Assembly (NCBI GenBank): GCA_017984185.1
Contig: JAGNZX010000001.1
Coordinates: 1-26,337 of the forward strand
From: Minisyncoccota bacterium
GTDB taxonomy: Bacteria; Patescibacteriota; Minisyncoccia; Phycocordibacterales; UBA9973
Length of the DNA: 26,337 nt
Direction of reading: 5' to 3'
Shown: positions 1 to 7,903 of the stretch, in pieces
Position numbering within the stretch: the first letter of the stretch is position 1
Layout of the letters: each line of letters opens with the position of its first letter
Notes under the pieces: model-generated
Told to the model about the DNA's origin: nothing
Database searches by the model: none
Seen by the model: the letters and a program-made list of their open reading frames with translations, nothing else
Program-made: the position numbers and the translations under genes

Positions 1-1409
1 GCACTCAAATCTGTTTTCACATCATAAACCACTTCATCTTCGGTTGTTTCTCTTTTGACTTTATGAAAAGTAGTTGAAAGCGCCTCTTCTAAAAAATGAA
101 TTTTTTCACTGTGTACTGTAAACCCGCCCGCCAACTCATGGCCACCATATTCAAGAAAAGATTCGCTGGTCGCTGTCATCAATTCCACCACCGAGACCGA
201 GCCGGGAGAACGGCACGAACCTTTGATGGCGTCATTTTCATCCTTGCCCCAAACAAAAACAGGTTTTTGATATTCATCCATAATCTTACCGGCAACGAGA
301 CCGAGCACCCCCACTCGCCAACCTGGATTACCGACAACTATCACTTCACGCATCTCCCTTTTCTCAAAACCCTTATTCACCTCTCGCATAATACCTTTTA
401 CAATGTCCTTACGTTCATCGTTAATCTTGGACAAGTGATCAGCCAAAACTCCAGCTTCGACCTCGTCTGTCGTCGACAAAAGCTCATATGCTCGCATCGG
501 ATCATCCATACGTGAAGCCGCATTGATGCGCGGAGTCAACATAAAACCAACATCATCTTCGGTTAAATCTTTTTGGCTAATTTTCATTTTAGCTAAAAGT
601 TTTTGAAGTCCTGGACGTGGAGATTTGCGCAAAACTTTCATCCCAAAATAGGCGATAACCCGATTTTCTCCTGTAAGTGGTACCATATCTGAAAGTGTCG
701 CAAGGCCAGCCATATCCAGCAACCACTTCTCCCAGCCCAAGTTCTCCTCTCGTAATTTTTCTAGCACAGCCACTCGTGATTTTGCAGACGAGGACTGTTT
801 GAGCGTAGCGAGTTCCGCAGGCAAAAAATTACGAGTGGCTGCGCTCACTATTCCTTGCACAAATTTAAACATCACACCCGCACCACACAACATCTTTTCT
901 GGATAGTCGTCAACTTTCGGATTTAAAATAGCAAAAGCTTCTGGTAAAATTTCGTGAGGTAAATGGTGATCAGTGATGATCACATCAATACCATCTATTT
1001 TGGCTTGAGCTACTTCATCGACCGCAGTGATGCCGAGATCTATCGTAATCAAAAGTTTTACTTCTTTTTCTTTAAATTGTTTGATGGCTTCTAGATTTAG
1101 ACCGTATCCTTCTGAATTACGCTGAGGAATATATACTTCATAATTTTTATATTCTATTTTTTTAAATAAATCTGACAAAATCACCGCACCAGGTATACCG
1201 TCACAATCGTAGTCGGCATAGATAACAATTTTTTCGTTATTTTCTATCGCTTGAAAAAGTCGCACGCAAGCTTTCTCCATATCCCGCATTAAAAAAGGAT
1301 CGTGCATGTCACGTTCATAGCTAGGATTTAAAAAAATGTCTGCTTCTGTTTCATTGGTGATGCCTCTCTTTTCTAAAAGTGCGCGCAACAATTCATGGTA
1401 TTTCTGCAT
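1..1409 (-). CDS. recJ: Single-stranded-DNA-specific exonuclease RecJ, N-terminal part (C-terminus cut by window edge)
   Basis: RecJ is a 5'-3' single-strand exonuclease of the DHH phosphoesterase family, used in recombination and mismatch or base-excision repair. The reverse strand is open from an ATG at 1409 to the window edge (about 469 codons). It shows the DHH motifs in order: ADYDCDG near residues 65-71, TIDLGIT near 122-128, TDHH at 146-149, then GLATLSDMVPL near 235-245 and LTPRINAASR near 291-300. GGHELAGGF, close to the window edge, is the start of the DHHA1 domain. The third motif has Leu where Cys, Asn or Ser is more usual. Residues about 189-216 are encoded by a long inverted repeat and lengthen the stretch before GWEKWLLD relative to typical RecJ. 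The gene is divergent from the HIT gene with 36 bp between starts. A TAAAAT -10 lies 7 nt before the ATG. Identity is secure. Confidence 0.96.
   Translation of the reverse strand, partial: MQKYHELLRALLEKRGITNETEADIFLNPSYERDMHDPFLMRDMEKACVRLFQAIENNEKIVIYADYDCDGIPGAVILSDLFKKIEYKNYEVYIPQRNSEGYGLNLEAIKQFKEKEVKLLITIDLGITAVDEVAQAKIDGIDVIITDHHLPHEILPEAFAILNPKVDDYPEKMLCGAGVMFKFVQGIVSAATRNFLPAELATLKQSSSAKSRVAVLEKLREENLGWEKWLLDMAGLATLSDMVPLTGENRVIAYFGMKVLRKSPRPGLQKLLAKMKISQKDLTEDDVGFMLTPRINAASRMDDPMRAYELLSTTDEVEAGVLADHLSKINDERKDIVKGIMREVNKGFEKREMREVIVVGNPGWRVGVLGLVAGKIMDEYQKPVFVWGKDENDAIKGSCRSPGSVSVVELMTATSESFLEYGGHELAGGFTVHSEKIHFLEEALSTTFHKVKRETTEDEVVYDVKTDLS
763..845. repeat. Inverted repeat inserted in frame inside recJ
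   Basis: The arms are 763-785 and 821-845. Read on the + strand, both carry AGCxCAGCCACTCGTxATTTT followed by GC, with two mismatches and a 2-nt gap, around a loop of about 35 bp. The element keeps the RecJ frame open and encodes about 28 low-complexity residues (rich in Ala, Ser, Lys and Leu). It sits where RecJ proteins tolerate length variation, between the GAGV-type segment and the EKWLLD segment. A shorter related stretch (CTCGTAATTTTT) lies just outside at 749-760. I found no second copy in the window. Confidence 0.65.
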
Positions 1410-1416
1410 AAATGCA

Positions 1417-1422
1417 ATTTTA
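1417..1422 (-). promoter_or_regulatory. recJ extended -10 promoter element
   Basis: On the minus strand TGA-TAAAAT (TGn extended -10) ends 7 nt before the recJ ATG. No Shine-Dalgarno-like sequence lies between it and the start codon, so the mRNA is probably leaderless. Confidence 0.55.
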
Positions 1423-1433
1423 TCACAATTTGC

Positions 1434-1439
1434 TACAAT
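1434..1439 (+). promoter_or_regulatory. HIT gene extended -10 promoter element
   Basis: TGC-TACAAT (TGn extended -10) ends 6 nt before the ATG at 1446. This supports starting the HIT protein at 1446 rather than at the upstream ATG at 1395, which lies inside recJ, and predicts a leaderless transcript. Confidence 0.55.
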
Positions 1440-1445
1440 ATTCTC

Positions 1446-1805
1446 ATGGACGAAACAGACTGTATTTTTTGCAAAATCGCAAATAAAGAAATACCTTGCT
1501 ACAAAGTTTATGAAAATGAGAACTTTTTAGCCTTTTTAGACATACACCCCCTGTCTCCAGGACACGTGCAAGTAATACCAAAAACACACTATCGCTGGGT
1601 TTGGGACCTTCCAAACACCGGTGAGTATTTTGAAATTGTTAAGAAAATAGCCCTAGCTCAAAAGAAGGCCTTTGGAGTCGACATGGTTCGCTCTCAAGTA
1701 TACGGAGAAGAAGTTCCTCACGCCCACATCTGGGTCTGGCCAGAAACAACTGGAAATAAAGAAGATTTTGAAAACAATCTAAAGAAAATTATTGCAGAGC
1801 TTTAA
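1446..1805 (+). CDS. HIT-family (histidine triad) nucleotide hydrolase/transferase
   Basis: This is a small HIT-domain protein (119 aa from the chosen start). HIT enzymes hydrolyse or transfer nucleotidyl groups from substrates such as adenosine phosphoramidates. The N-terminus has CIFCKI, the CxxC of zinc-binding bacterial HIT proteins. It continues with the family pattern ...FLAFLDIHPLSPGHVQVIPKTHY. The C-terminal triad reads HAHIWVW, so the first two His are present, including the middle one that is the usual nucleophile, but the third is Trp. The upstream start at 1395 would add 17 residues overlapping recJ, and the -10 element at 1434-1439 argues for 1446. The 3' end overlaps the convergent pgk by 17 bp. 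The family is certain; the substrate is unknown. Confidence 0.9.
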   Translation: MDETDCIFCKIANKEIPCYKVYENENFLAFLDIHPLSPGHVQVIPKTHYRWVWDLPNTGEYFEIVKKIALAQKKAFGVDMVRSQVYGEEVPHAHIWVWPETTGNKEDFENNLKKIIAEL

Positions 1806-2904
1806 TGCCTGGCAAGGTGCCATTGGCCAAGAAATCCAGAGTAGCCCCACCACCAGTCGACACAAAAGAAAACTTTTTTTCTATTTTCATTTCAGAAATT
1901 AAAGACACAGTATCTCCTCCTCCGACAATACTCAAGGCTTTTGAGCTAGCGACAAGTTTTAGTATTTGTTTGGTAGACCTATCCCCACCATCTTCATATT
2001 TCCCCAAAGGGCCGTTCCAAAGAACTAGTTTGGATTTTTTTACAAATGGAGCAATATTTTTTACAGCTTGTTCTCCAATATCTATAATAAAATCTTGAGG
2101 TTCGATATCTGAAACTTTTTTATTTATAAAAATATCACCTGATTTTACCAAAACATCCTCCGGTAAAATAATTTTTTTATTTTCTAACATCTTTTCAATT
2201 CCAAAATTATTTTCACTTGCTAGAGATTTTCCAATTTCATAACCCTTGGCTTTAAGAAAATCGTTCAAAAGTGCTCCCCCAATAAAAACATGATCCGCCA
2301 GTTTTAAATATTTTTCAATCAACGGCATTTTAGTGGAAAATTTAGCTCCGCCCAATATAAAAAGAAATGGATGCTTTGGTTTTTTAAAAGCCCGAGATAG
2401 ATTCTCTATTTCTTCTTCGAGTTGAAAACCAGCGTAGTGTGGTAACAATTTGGGCAAAAGCACAATCGATGCATCAGACCGATGATCGACAGAAAAAGAA
2501 TCGTTTACATACACGTCGCCAAATTTTGCCAAGCTTGAAGCAAAAAATCTGTCGCAAGATTGTTCACCCTTGTCGTTACGAAGATTTTCAAGAAGTATTA
2601 TATCTCCATCTTTCATATTGGTAACTGCTTGCTCGGCCTCACCACCCAGAATATTAGCCACAAAGCTTGATTTTATAAGCTTTTTTAAAGCATTAGCAAT
2701 TGGCAAAAGGGTGTCTCCGCCTTTACCAAAATGAGTAACTAAAATAATACGTGCTCCTTTTTGTTTTAAGTATTTTATTGTTGGTAATGCTTTTTTAATT
2801 CGAAAATCGTCTTGCACTACACCATCCTTAATTGAGACATTAAAATCTACACGCAACAACACTCTTTTACCTTTTAAATTTTTTATTTGCTTAATGTTTC
2901 GCAT
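1789..2904 (-). CDS. pgk: Phosphoglycerate kinase
   Basis: It transfers phosphate between 1,3-bisphosphoglycerate and ADP in lower glycolysis and is cytosolic. At 371 aa it is a little shorter than the usual 390-400. Visible family landmarks are RVDFNV near the N-terminus, THFGKG (usual form SHLGRP), HRSDAS (usual HRAHAS), GGAKFSTK, KGYEIGKSL, LWNGPLGKYE and the C-terminal nucleotide-binding STGGGATLDFL. The segment after THFGKG is shortened, which accounts for much of the reduced length. The start at 2904 lies inside the end of tpiA (22-bp overlap), so the two are translationally coupled. The 3' end overlaps the HIT gene on the opposite strand. Confidence 0.97.
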   Translation of the reverse strand: MRNIKQIKNLKGKRVLLRVDFNVSIKDGVVQDDFRIKKALPTIKYLKQKGARIILVTHFGKGGDTLLPIANALKKLIKSSFVANILGGEAEQAVTNMKDGDIILLENLRNDKGEQSCDRFFASSLAKFGDVYVNDSFSVDHRSDASIVLLPKLLPHYAGFQLEEEIENLSRAFKKPKHPFLFILGGAKFSTKMPLIEKYLKLADHVFIGGALLNDFLKAKGYEIGKSLASENNFGIEKMLENKKIILPEDVLVKSGDIFINKKVSDIEPQDFIIDIGEQAVKNIAPFVKKSKLVLWNGPLGKYEDGGDRSTKQILKLVASSKALSIVGGGDTVSLISEMKIEKKFSFVSTGGGATLDFLANGTLPGIKALQ

Positions 2905-3656
2905 ATTTTTATAATTTTAGAAAATTTTTCAGCATCGAGCGAAGCTTTACCTACAAGCAAGCCGTCTACCCCGCCACTTGCCAGAAAATCCTCGGCGTCC
3001 CGATCATTTACCGAACCACCATAAATAACTCGTGTCTTGTGTGCAACATCTGGTGAACTTAAATCAGATAAAATCTTACGAATAAAAACAGCCATCTCTC
3101 TCGCGTCACCCGAAGTCGCGTCTCTTCTGTTTTCTGTCGTAGAGATAGACCAGACTGGCTCATAAGCAATAATAATTTTAGAAAGCGAATCTTTGGAAAT
3201 TCCTTTCAAGCATTCTGAGATTTGATTTTTAACAATTTCAAAATATCCGTGTTCGAGATCACGTTCTTTTTCACCGACACAAAGTATTGGCACCAAACCA
3301 AAAACCAAAGCTGATTTTATTTTTTTATTTATAAATTCATTAGTCTCGCCGAGCGCCCTTCTTTCCGAGTGACCCAAAATAACATATTTTAAACCAATAT
3401 CAGAAAGCATGCCTCCAGACACCTCCCCAGTAAAAGGACCCACATCGCCAGGAAACAAATCTTGTCCGCCAAGCTTCAGTTTACTACTACGAATCTTACT
3501 CAATTTTTCTAGATATACAAAAGGTGTGCAAACTACAATTTCAGTCTTTTTAAGGCCTGTAATATGTTTAATTACTCGATTATACAATTTATCCGCCTCC
3601 TTGAGAGTGGTCGGATGCATTTTCCAATTGCCTATGATTATTTTCTTGTTGGACAT
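2883..3656 (-). CDS. tpiA: Triosephosphate isomerase
   Basis: It interconverts dihydroxyacetone phosphate and glyceraldehyde 3-phosphate. The 257-aa TIM barrel has all catalytic residues: N10 and K12 in GNWKMH, H96 in GHSERR, E166 in AYEPVW, and the phosphate-binding YGGSVN (212-217). The flexible lid, loop 6, is unusual: after PVW the canonical AIGTG is replaced by SISTTENRRDATSG (170-183), making it longer and more polar. It is the first gene of a tpiA-pgk pair. A TATAAT -10 lies 7 nt upstream with no SD. Its promoter is back to back with that of the pilin genes, separated by only 37 bp. Confidence 0.97.
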   Translation of the reverse strand: MSNKKIIIGNWKMHPTTLKEADKLYNRVIKHITGLKKTEIVVCTPFVYLEKLSKIRSSKLKLGGQDLFPGDVGPFTGEVSGGMLSDIGLKYVILGHSERRALGETNEFINKKIKSALVFGLVPILCVGEKERDLEHGYFEIVKNQISECLKGISKDSLSKIIIAYEPVWSISTTENRRDATSGDAREMAVFIRKILSDLSSPDVAHKTRVIYGGSVNDRDAEDFLASGGVDGLLVGKASLDAEKFSKIIKICETLSK

Positions 3657-3663
3657 ATGGCAA

Positions 3664-3672
3664 ATTATATCA
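3664..3672 (-). promoter_or_regulatory. tpiA-pgk extended -10 promoter
   Basis: TGA-TATAAT on the minus strand is a perfect extended -10. It ends 7 nt before the tpiA ATG, which implies a leaderless transcript. Confidence 0.65.
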
Positions 3673-3680
3673 TAACGCGG

Positions 3681-3686
3681 TAAAAT
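3681..3686 (+). promoter_or_regulatory. Pilin operon -10 promoter element
   Basis: TAAAAT ends 7 nt before the ATG at 3694. A weak -35 candidate (TGGCAA) lies 17 bp upstream. It shares the 37-bp intergenic gap with the tpiA promoter. Confidence 0.45.
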
Positions 3687-3693
3687 AAAGTGA

Positions 3694-5019
3694 ATGATTT
3701 CAAATACTCACAAAAAGGGATTTACTTTGGTTGAAACATTGGTGGGAACAGCTGTTTTTGTCGTAATTGCAATTGCGGCCTATCAAGCTTTTACTGTACT
3801 AATGAATGTTGTAATAATCACAAGAGCCAAAGTAGCTGGCACAGAGCTGGCCAATGAAAGATTTGAGATAATTCGCAATCTTTCTTATAACGATGTGGGC
3901 ATATTGGGAGGTATACCAGTTGGAAAAATAACCAGAACACAGACTCTAACTAGAGATAACTTTACTTTTAATGTCACTACAACTATCAGAAACGTCGATG
4001 ATGCTTTTGATGGCACAATTGGTGGTAACCCAAATGACACCTCACCAGCTGATTATAAATTGGTGGACTTAGATATAACCTGCGCAAATTGTAAAAATTT
4101 TGCACCGGTAAATTTCACCACCCTAATTGCTCCCCATGCTTTAGAAACTGCATCGACCAATGGTGCACTTTTTATAAGAGTATTTGATGCAAATGGTATA
4201 CCTATTCCCCAGGCCTTGGTTCATATTGTTAACACTCTAACCAATCCAGATACTATTATCGACGAAACAACCGACAATAACGGTTGGATAAAAATTATTG
4301 ATGCCCCAGCCGGAACCAATGCCTACAACATAACTGCTACTAAAAATGGTTACACAACTGATCAAACATACCCAATCGGTGGAGCAGCTGGCTCCGATCC
4401 CGCCAAACCCGATGTTACCGTGGTGCAACAACAAATTTCACAAATTAGTTTAGCTATAGACAAAATAAGTTCTTTAACCACTACCACACTTGATGCGTCT
4501 TGTGTGGCAATACCGTCAGTTGGGTTTTCTTTAACTGGTAGTAAATTAATCGGAGTAGGTATTTTAAAATATCCAACTCAAAATTTTACTACTAATGGAG
4601 CAGGAGTTTACAATATCCCTTCTATTGAATACGATACTTATTCCACCCTACTCACAGGAGCATCTTATGACCTAGCGGGAACAAACTTAACTCAAAACTT
4701 CTTTCTTAATCCAAACGAAACCGGAATTTTGAAATTAATAGCTGTGCCGCACGTATCTCAAGCACTGTTGGTGAATGTGGAAACTTCTGCAGGTGTTGCC
4801 ATAGATGGTGCCACTGTGCAATTACAAAAAACAGGTTTTGATGAGACAAAAACCACAAATTCTGGAACCTGTCCTACTCCTGGACAAGTATTTTGGAATG
4901 GAATTAGCTCTGGCACATACACCGTAAACGTATCCGCTCCCGGCTATCAAGACAACACTGTTGCAAACTATTCCATTTCTTCGCCATGGCAAAACTTGAG
5001 TATAACTTTAATGCCATAA
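3694..5019 (+). CDS. Large type IV pilin-like (pseudopilin) protein with carboxypeptidase-regulatory-like domains
   Basis: The N-terminus is a class III (prepilin) signal: a short basic leader, then the G|FTLVETLV site with Glu at +5 and a hydrophobic helix to about residue 34. It should be cut by a PilD-type peptidase and assembled into a type IV pilus or pseudopilus. At 441 aa it is much larger than a normal pilin. After the pilin head come beta-rich modules resembling carboxypeptidase regulatory-like or PEGA domains (about 152-225 and 360-425), each with a GxPIPxAxV or GVAIDGATV strand followed by a G-Y-T/Q turn. This suggests a tip adhesin or minor pilin carrying binding domains. It is the first gene of a three-gene operon. 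Family is confident; the ligand is unknown. Confidence 0.88.
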   Translation: MISNTHKKGFTLVETLVGTAVFVVIAIAAYQAFTVLMNVVIITRAKVAGTELANERFEIIRNLSYNDVGILGGIPVGKITRTQTLTRDNFTFNVTTTIRNVDDAFDGTIGGNPNDTSPADYKLVDLDITCANCKNFAPVNFTTLIAPHALETASTNGALFIRVFDANGIPIPQALVHIVNTLTNPDTIIDETTDNNGWIKIIDAPAGTNAYNITATKNGYTTDQTYPIGGAAGSDPAKPDVTVVQQQISQISLAIDKISSLTTTTLDASCVAIPSVGFSLTGSKLIGVGILKYPTQNFTTNGAGVYNIPSIEYDTYSTLLTGASYDLAGTNLTQNFFLNPNETGILKLIAVPHVSQALLVNVETSAGVAIDGATVQLQKTGFDETKTTNSGTCPTPGQVFWNGISSGTYTVNVSAPGYQDNTVANYSISSPWQNLSITLMP

Positions 5020-5022
5020 ATT

Positions 5023-5637
5023 ATGATTAAAAAAGATTACAAAAAAAATAAAAGAAGTCTGGGGTTTACTTTAATAGAAACCTTATTTGTTGTATCAATT
5101 TTTGTTGTAGTGACTGGGGCGATGACCATGTTTGCAAGAAATACTTGGCATTACAATTCTTTTTTGAGTTCTTCGCTTTCAAGCATTAATTCGGGAAGAA
5201 TCGCCATTAAAACCATGGTCGCCGAAATTCGTACTGCTTCTTCGGGTAGCGATGGGGCCTATGCTGTAAGCTCAGCAACTTCGACTAGATTTACTTTTTA
5301 TTCAGATATTTATGATAATGGCTTAAAAGAAAAAGTGAGTTACTTTTTAGAAGGAACAAATCTTAAAAAAAGTGTAATAATTCCAACAGGAAGTCCGCTC
5401 GCTTATACTGGAGCTGAAATAATCACAACCCTAATACCAAATGTAACCAACACTTCCATATTTGATTACTACGACAAAAATTATGACGGCACAACATCAC
5501 CACTACAACCCGCAGATATTCCTTCTGTTCGGTTAGTAAAAATCACAGTCATTGTCGACGACAACCCCAGCCGAGCCCCAGGACCTATCACGATTTCTTC
5601 TCAAGTAACCCTAAGAAACATAAAAGATAATCTATGA
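5023..5637 (+). CDS. Type IV pilin-like minor pseudopilin
   Basis: This 204-aa protein has a basic leader and a prepilin cleavage site G|FTLIETLF (Glu at +5), followed by a hydrophobic helix (VVSIFVVVTGAMTMFA). The rest looks like a GspJ/PilW-type minor pseudopilin: NSGRIAIKTMVAEIRTA is the alpha-spine continuation and is followed by beta strands. It starts 3 nt after the previous stop and overlaps the next gene by 4 bp (ATGA), so the three genes are translationally coupled. No separate promoter or SD was seen. Confidence 0.88.
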   Translation: MIKKDYKKNKRSLGFTLIETLFVVSIFVVVTGAMTMFARNTWHYNSFLSSSLSSINSGRIAIKTMVAEIRTASSGSDGAYAVSSATSTRFTFYSDIYDNGLKEKVSYFLEGTNLKKSVIIPTGSPLAYTGAEIITTLIPNVTNTSIFDYYDKNYDGTTSPLQPADIPSVRLVKITVIVDDNPSRAPGPITISSQVTLRNIKDNL

Positions 5638-7091
5638 TTACAAAAAATAACAAAAAAAATCGTGGATCACTCATAGTCCAGGCTTTGGTTTTTGGGTCTG
5701 TGGCTATTCTAATCATCGGAGCGTTTGCGACTTATGCTGCTACTTCATTAAAGATAAGTAGATTAACTTATATAAAAGAACAGGCTTTCCAGGCATCAGA
5801 GGCTGGTATTGATTATTATCGATGGCACCTGGCTCACGCAGTAAGTGATTATCAAGATGGCACAGGTGGTGCTGGGCCATATGTGCACCCTGTCCAAGAC
5901 AAAGATGGTAATACTGTCGGTCAATTTTCTTTGACTATTACAGCACCGACACAAGGATCGAGTCTAGTAAAAATAAGATCGAGTGGCACGGCCACCGTTG
6001 ACTCCTCCCAAATCCGAACAATCGAGACTCGAGTAGCCATGCCATCAATCGCTGAAAATGCTTTCGCCGGAAATGATGCTATGCGTTTTGGGGCTGGTAC
6101 TGTGGTTTTTGGATCAATCAAATCCAACGGGGGTATACGCTTTGATGGAGTAGCTCACAATGTGGTCAGTAGTGGTGTAGCCACATATACTGACCCAGAT
6201 GGCAACTGTAGTGGAAGTGGAAACGCTAGTGGAAATTATGGTGTGCACACTTGTGTATCACCGGCTGACCCAAAATCTCCATCTGCGCTTTCGGCCCACT
6301 CAGATGTCTTTGCGGCTGGACGTAAAATGAGCCAACCGACAATTGATTTTTCAGGATTCACAGCTGACATCGGTAACCTAAAAACCCTAGCTCAAACAAC
6401 TTCTGGATTTTACCGAGCTGCCGCCGGCAATGGATATGTCGGATATCATATCGTGTTAAAAACCAATGATACCTTTGATTTATACAAAATCAATTCTTGG
6501 GCGAGTGTCGGGGCTTGCAATGGTAGTGGTTCTGAAAGTTCGAGTTGGAGTATAAATACTCAAACCTTACAAGGTAATTATGCCTTCCCGACCAATGGAG
6601 TGATTTTTGTTCAAGATCATTTAGTTATTGATGGAAAAATTAACACCGCTCGACTCACCATAGTCGCGGCGCTACTACCCGAACCTGCTTCCAGTCAATA
6701 CAAAAATATAATTATCAATAACGATTTAACTTACACAAATTTTGATGGCACAGATTCTATCGGTCTAGTGGCTCAAAAAGGAGTCATGGTGGGATTATTT
6801 AGTGAAGATAATCTCATTATAAACGGAGCTCTGATGGCTCAACATAACTCAGTGGGTAGGTTTAAATACCTGGGAAACAGCAGTTGCACATACAAAAGCC
6901 GATCTATGATTACTCTCTACGGCATGATTGCTTCTTATGCCAGATATGGTTTTGCCTACACCGGATCACCAGCCACAGGATATATCACTAGAACCATCAA
7001 CTATGACGCCAACATGCTTTACGCCCCACCACCAAGCTTTCCGCTCACCTCAAACCAATACCAGATATTGTCCTGGCAAGAAATAAAATAA
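5634..7091 (+). CDS. PilX-like type IV pilus assembly / minor pilin protein with large C-terminal domain
   Basis: This is a 485-aa protein with a basic N-terminus (KNNKKNRG), a prepilin-like site G|SLIVQ and one hydrophobic helix. It is followed by EQAFQASEAGIDYYRW, the PilX N-terminal signature. Position +5 is Gln instead of Glu, as expected for a tip-type minor pilin that does not need the Glu salt bridge (compare GspK). The remaining 400 residues are Gly/Ser/Asn-rich and beta-rich with paired cysteines, and are probably an exposed domain. It overlaps the upstream pilin gene by ATGA. Its stop is 2 nt from the convergent coiled-coil gene, with no terminator between them. Confidence 0.8.
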   Translation: MITKNNKKNRGSLIVQALVFGSVAILIIGAFATYAATSLKISRLTYIKEQAFQASEAGIDYYRWHLAHAVSDYQDGTGGAGPYVHPVQDKDGNTVGQFSLTITAPTQGSSLVKIRSSGTATVDSSQIRTIETRVAMPSIAENAFAGNDAMRFGAGTVVFGSIKSNGGIRFDGVAHNVVSSGVATYTDPDGNCSGSGNASGNYGVHTCVSPADPKSPSALSAHSDVFAAGRKMSQPTIDFSGFTADIGNLKTLAQTTSGFYRAAAGNGYVGYHIVLKTNDTFDLYKINSWASVGACNGSGSESSSWSINTQTLQGNYAFPTNGVIFVQDHLVIDGKINTARLTIVAALLPEPASSQYKNIIINNDLTYTNFDGTDSIGLVAQKGVMVGLFSEDNLIINGALMAQHNSVGRFKYLGNSSCTYKSRSMITLYGMIASYARYGFAYTGSPATGYITRTINYDANMLYAPPPSFPLTSNQYQILSWQEIK

Positions 7092-7093
7092 AT

Positions 7094-7891
7094 TTAATTA
7101 AGTTGATTGATTTTGATTACCAAATCACTGATCTCACCTTTCTTTTTATCAAAATCTTGTTTTAGTTCTGCGAGTTCTCGTTCCAGTTTTTTCTCATCAT
7201 CTTCTTCCCTCTCTTCACGATAAACCAAAGAAGAATCTGGGCCAGCTGCACTATGAGACAAACGCTCTATCTCTATTTTAATTGTATTGATTTCTTCCTG
7301 TAGGTGTCTTTCTTTGTTTTTATCATCAGCAATTTTTCGCTTGATATCTTCTTCTTCCCTAGATTCACCTTGTAAATCCTTATCTTGATTCGATTCTTCA
7401 GTTTGTATTTGGCGAAGCTCGCCCTCAAGTCTTTCTAATCTAGATTTTAATTCATTTATCTCTGTTTTCTTTCTTTCTTCCAACGAGTGTTCTTCGGAAA
7501 TTTTTCTCTGGGTGCCGCCTTTATCCATAGTCTCTTCCCGCAACCGTGCTTCATCAGCCACCAAGTCAGATTGGGTGTGCTTTAAATCATCATTGAGTCT
7601 GGTCAACTTGGACTTTAATTCCGAAACCTCTCCTTGTGCTCCATGCCCAGCAAATTTCTCTTGAGCTATTTTTCTTTTTTCTGCTTCTACATCACTCTTT
7701 AATATACGAAGTCTGTTTTCTTCAGTGCCAATTTTTAATTTTAATTTTTCGATATCAAAGTTTAAATTATTCAACTTGAGCTGTAGTTGACTTCTGGCTC
7801 CCGCACGAATACGTGCTTGAGCAATCTCAGTATCTCTTTTGGCTTCTTCGGCTGCTAGTCTCCTTTTTTGATCATCATTTAATATTGACAT
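7094..7891 (-). CDS. Cytoplasmic coiled-coil protein of unknown function
   Basis: I do not recognise a family. The 265 aa are almost entirely charged heptad-like sequence (Glu, Lys, Arg, Asp, Gln, Leu), with no signal peptide or membrane segment. Repeated segments have the pattern (L/I)xxLKxx(L/I)xRLxxxL..., for example around 90-110, 140-160 and 200-215. They predict a long rod with breaks at Gly-containing turns such as AGHGAQGE and MDKGGTQ. Its own TATAAT lies 6 nt before the ATG, yet it sits directly after pilB-pilC on the same strand, so a structural role near the pilus machinery is possible. That role is only inference from position. Confidence 0.75.
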   Translation of the reverse strand: MSILNDDQKRRLAAEEAKRDTEIAQARIRAGARSQLQLKLNNLNFDIEKLKLKIGTEENRLRILKSDVEAEKRKIAQEKFAGHGAQGEVSELKSKLTRLNDDLKHTQSDLVADEARLREETMDKGGTQRKISEEHSLEERKKTEINELKSRLERLEGELRQIQTEESNQDKDLQGESREEEDIKRKIADDKNKERHLQEEINTIKIEIERLSHSAAGPDSSLVYREEREEDDEKKLERELAELKQDFDKKKGEISDLVIKINQLN

Positions 7892-7897
7892 ATTGGC

Positions 7898-7903
7898 ATT
7901 ATA
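7898..7903 (-). promoter_or_regulatory. -10 promoter element of the coiled-coil gene
   Basis: A perfect TATAAT on the minus strand ends 6 nt before the ATG at 7891. No clear -35 was seen. Leaderless start predicted. Confidence 0.5.
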
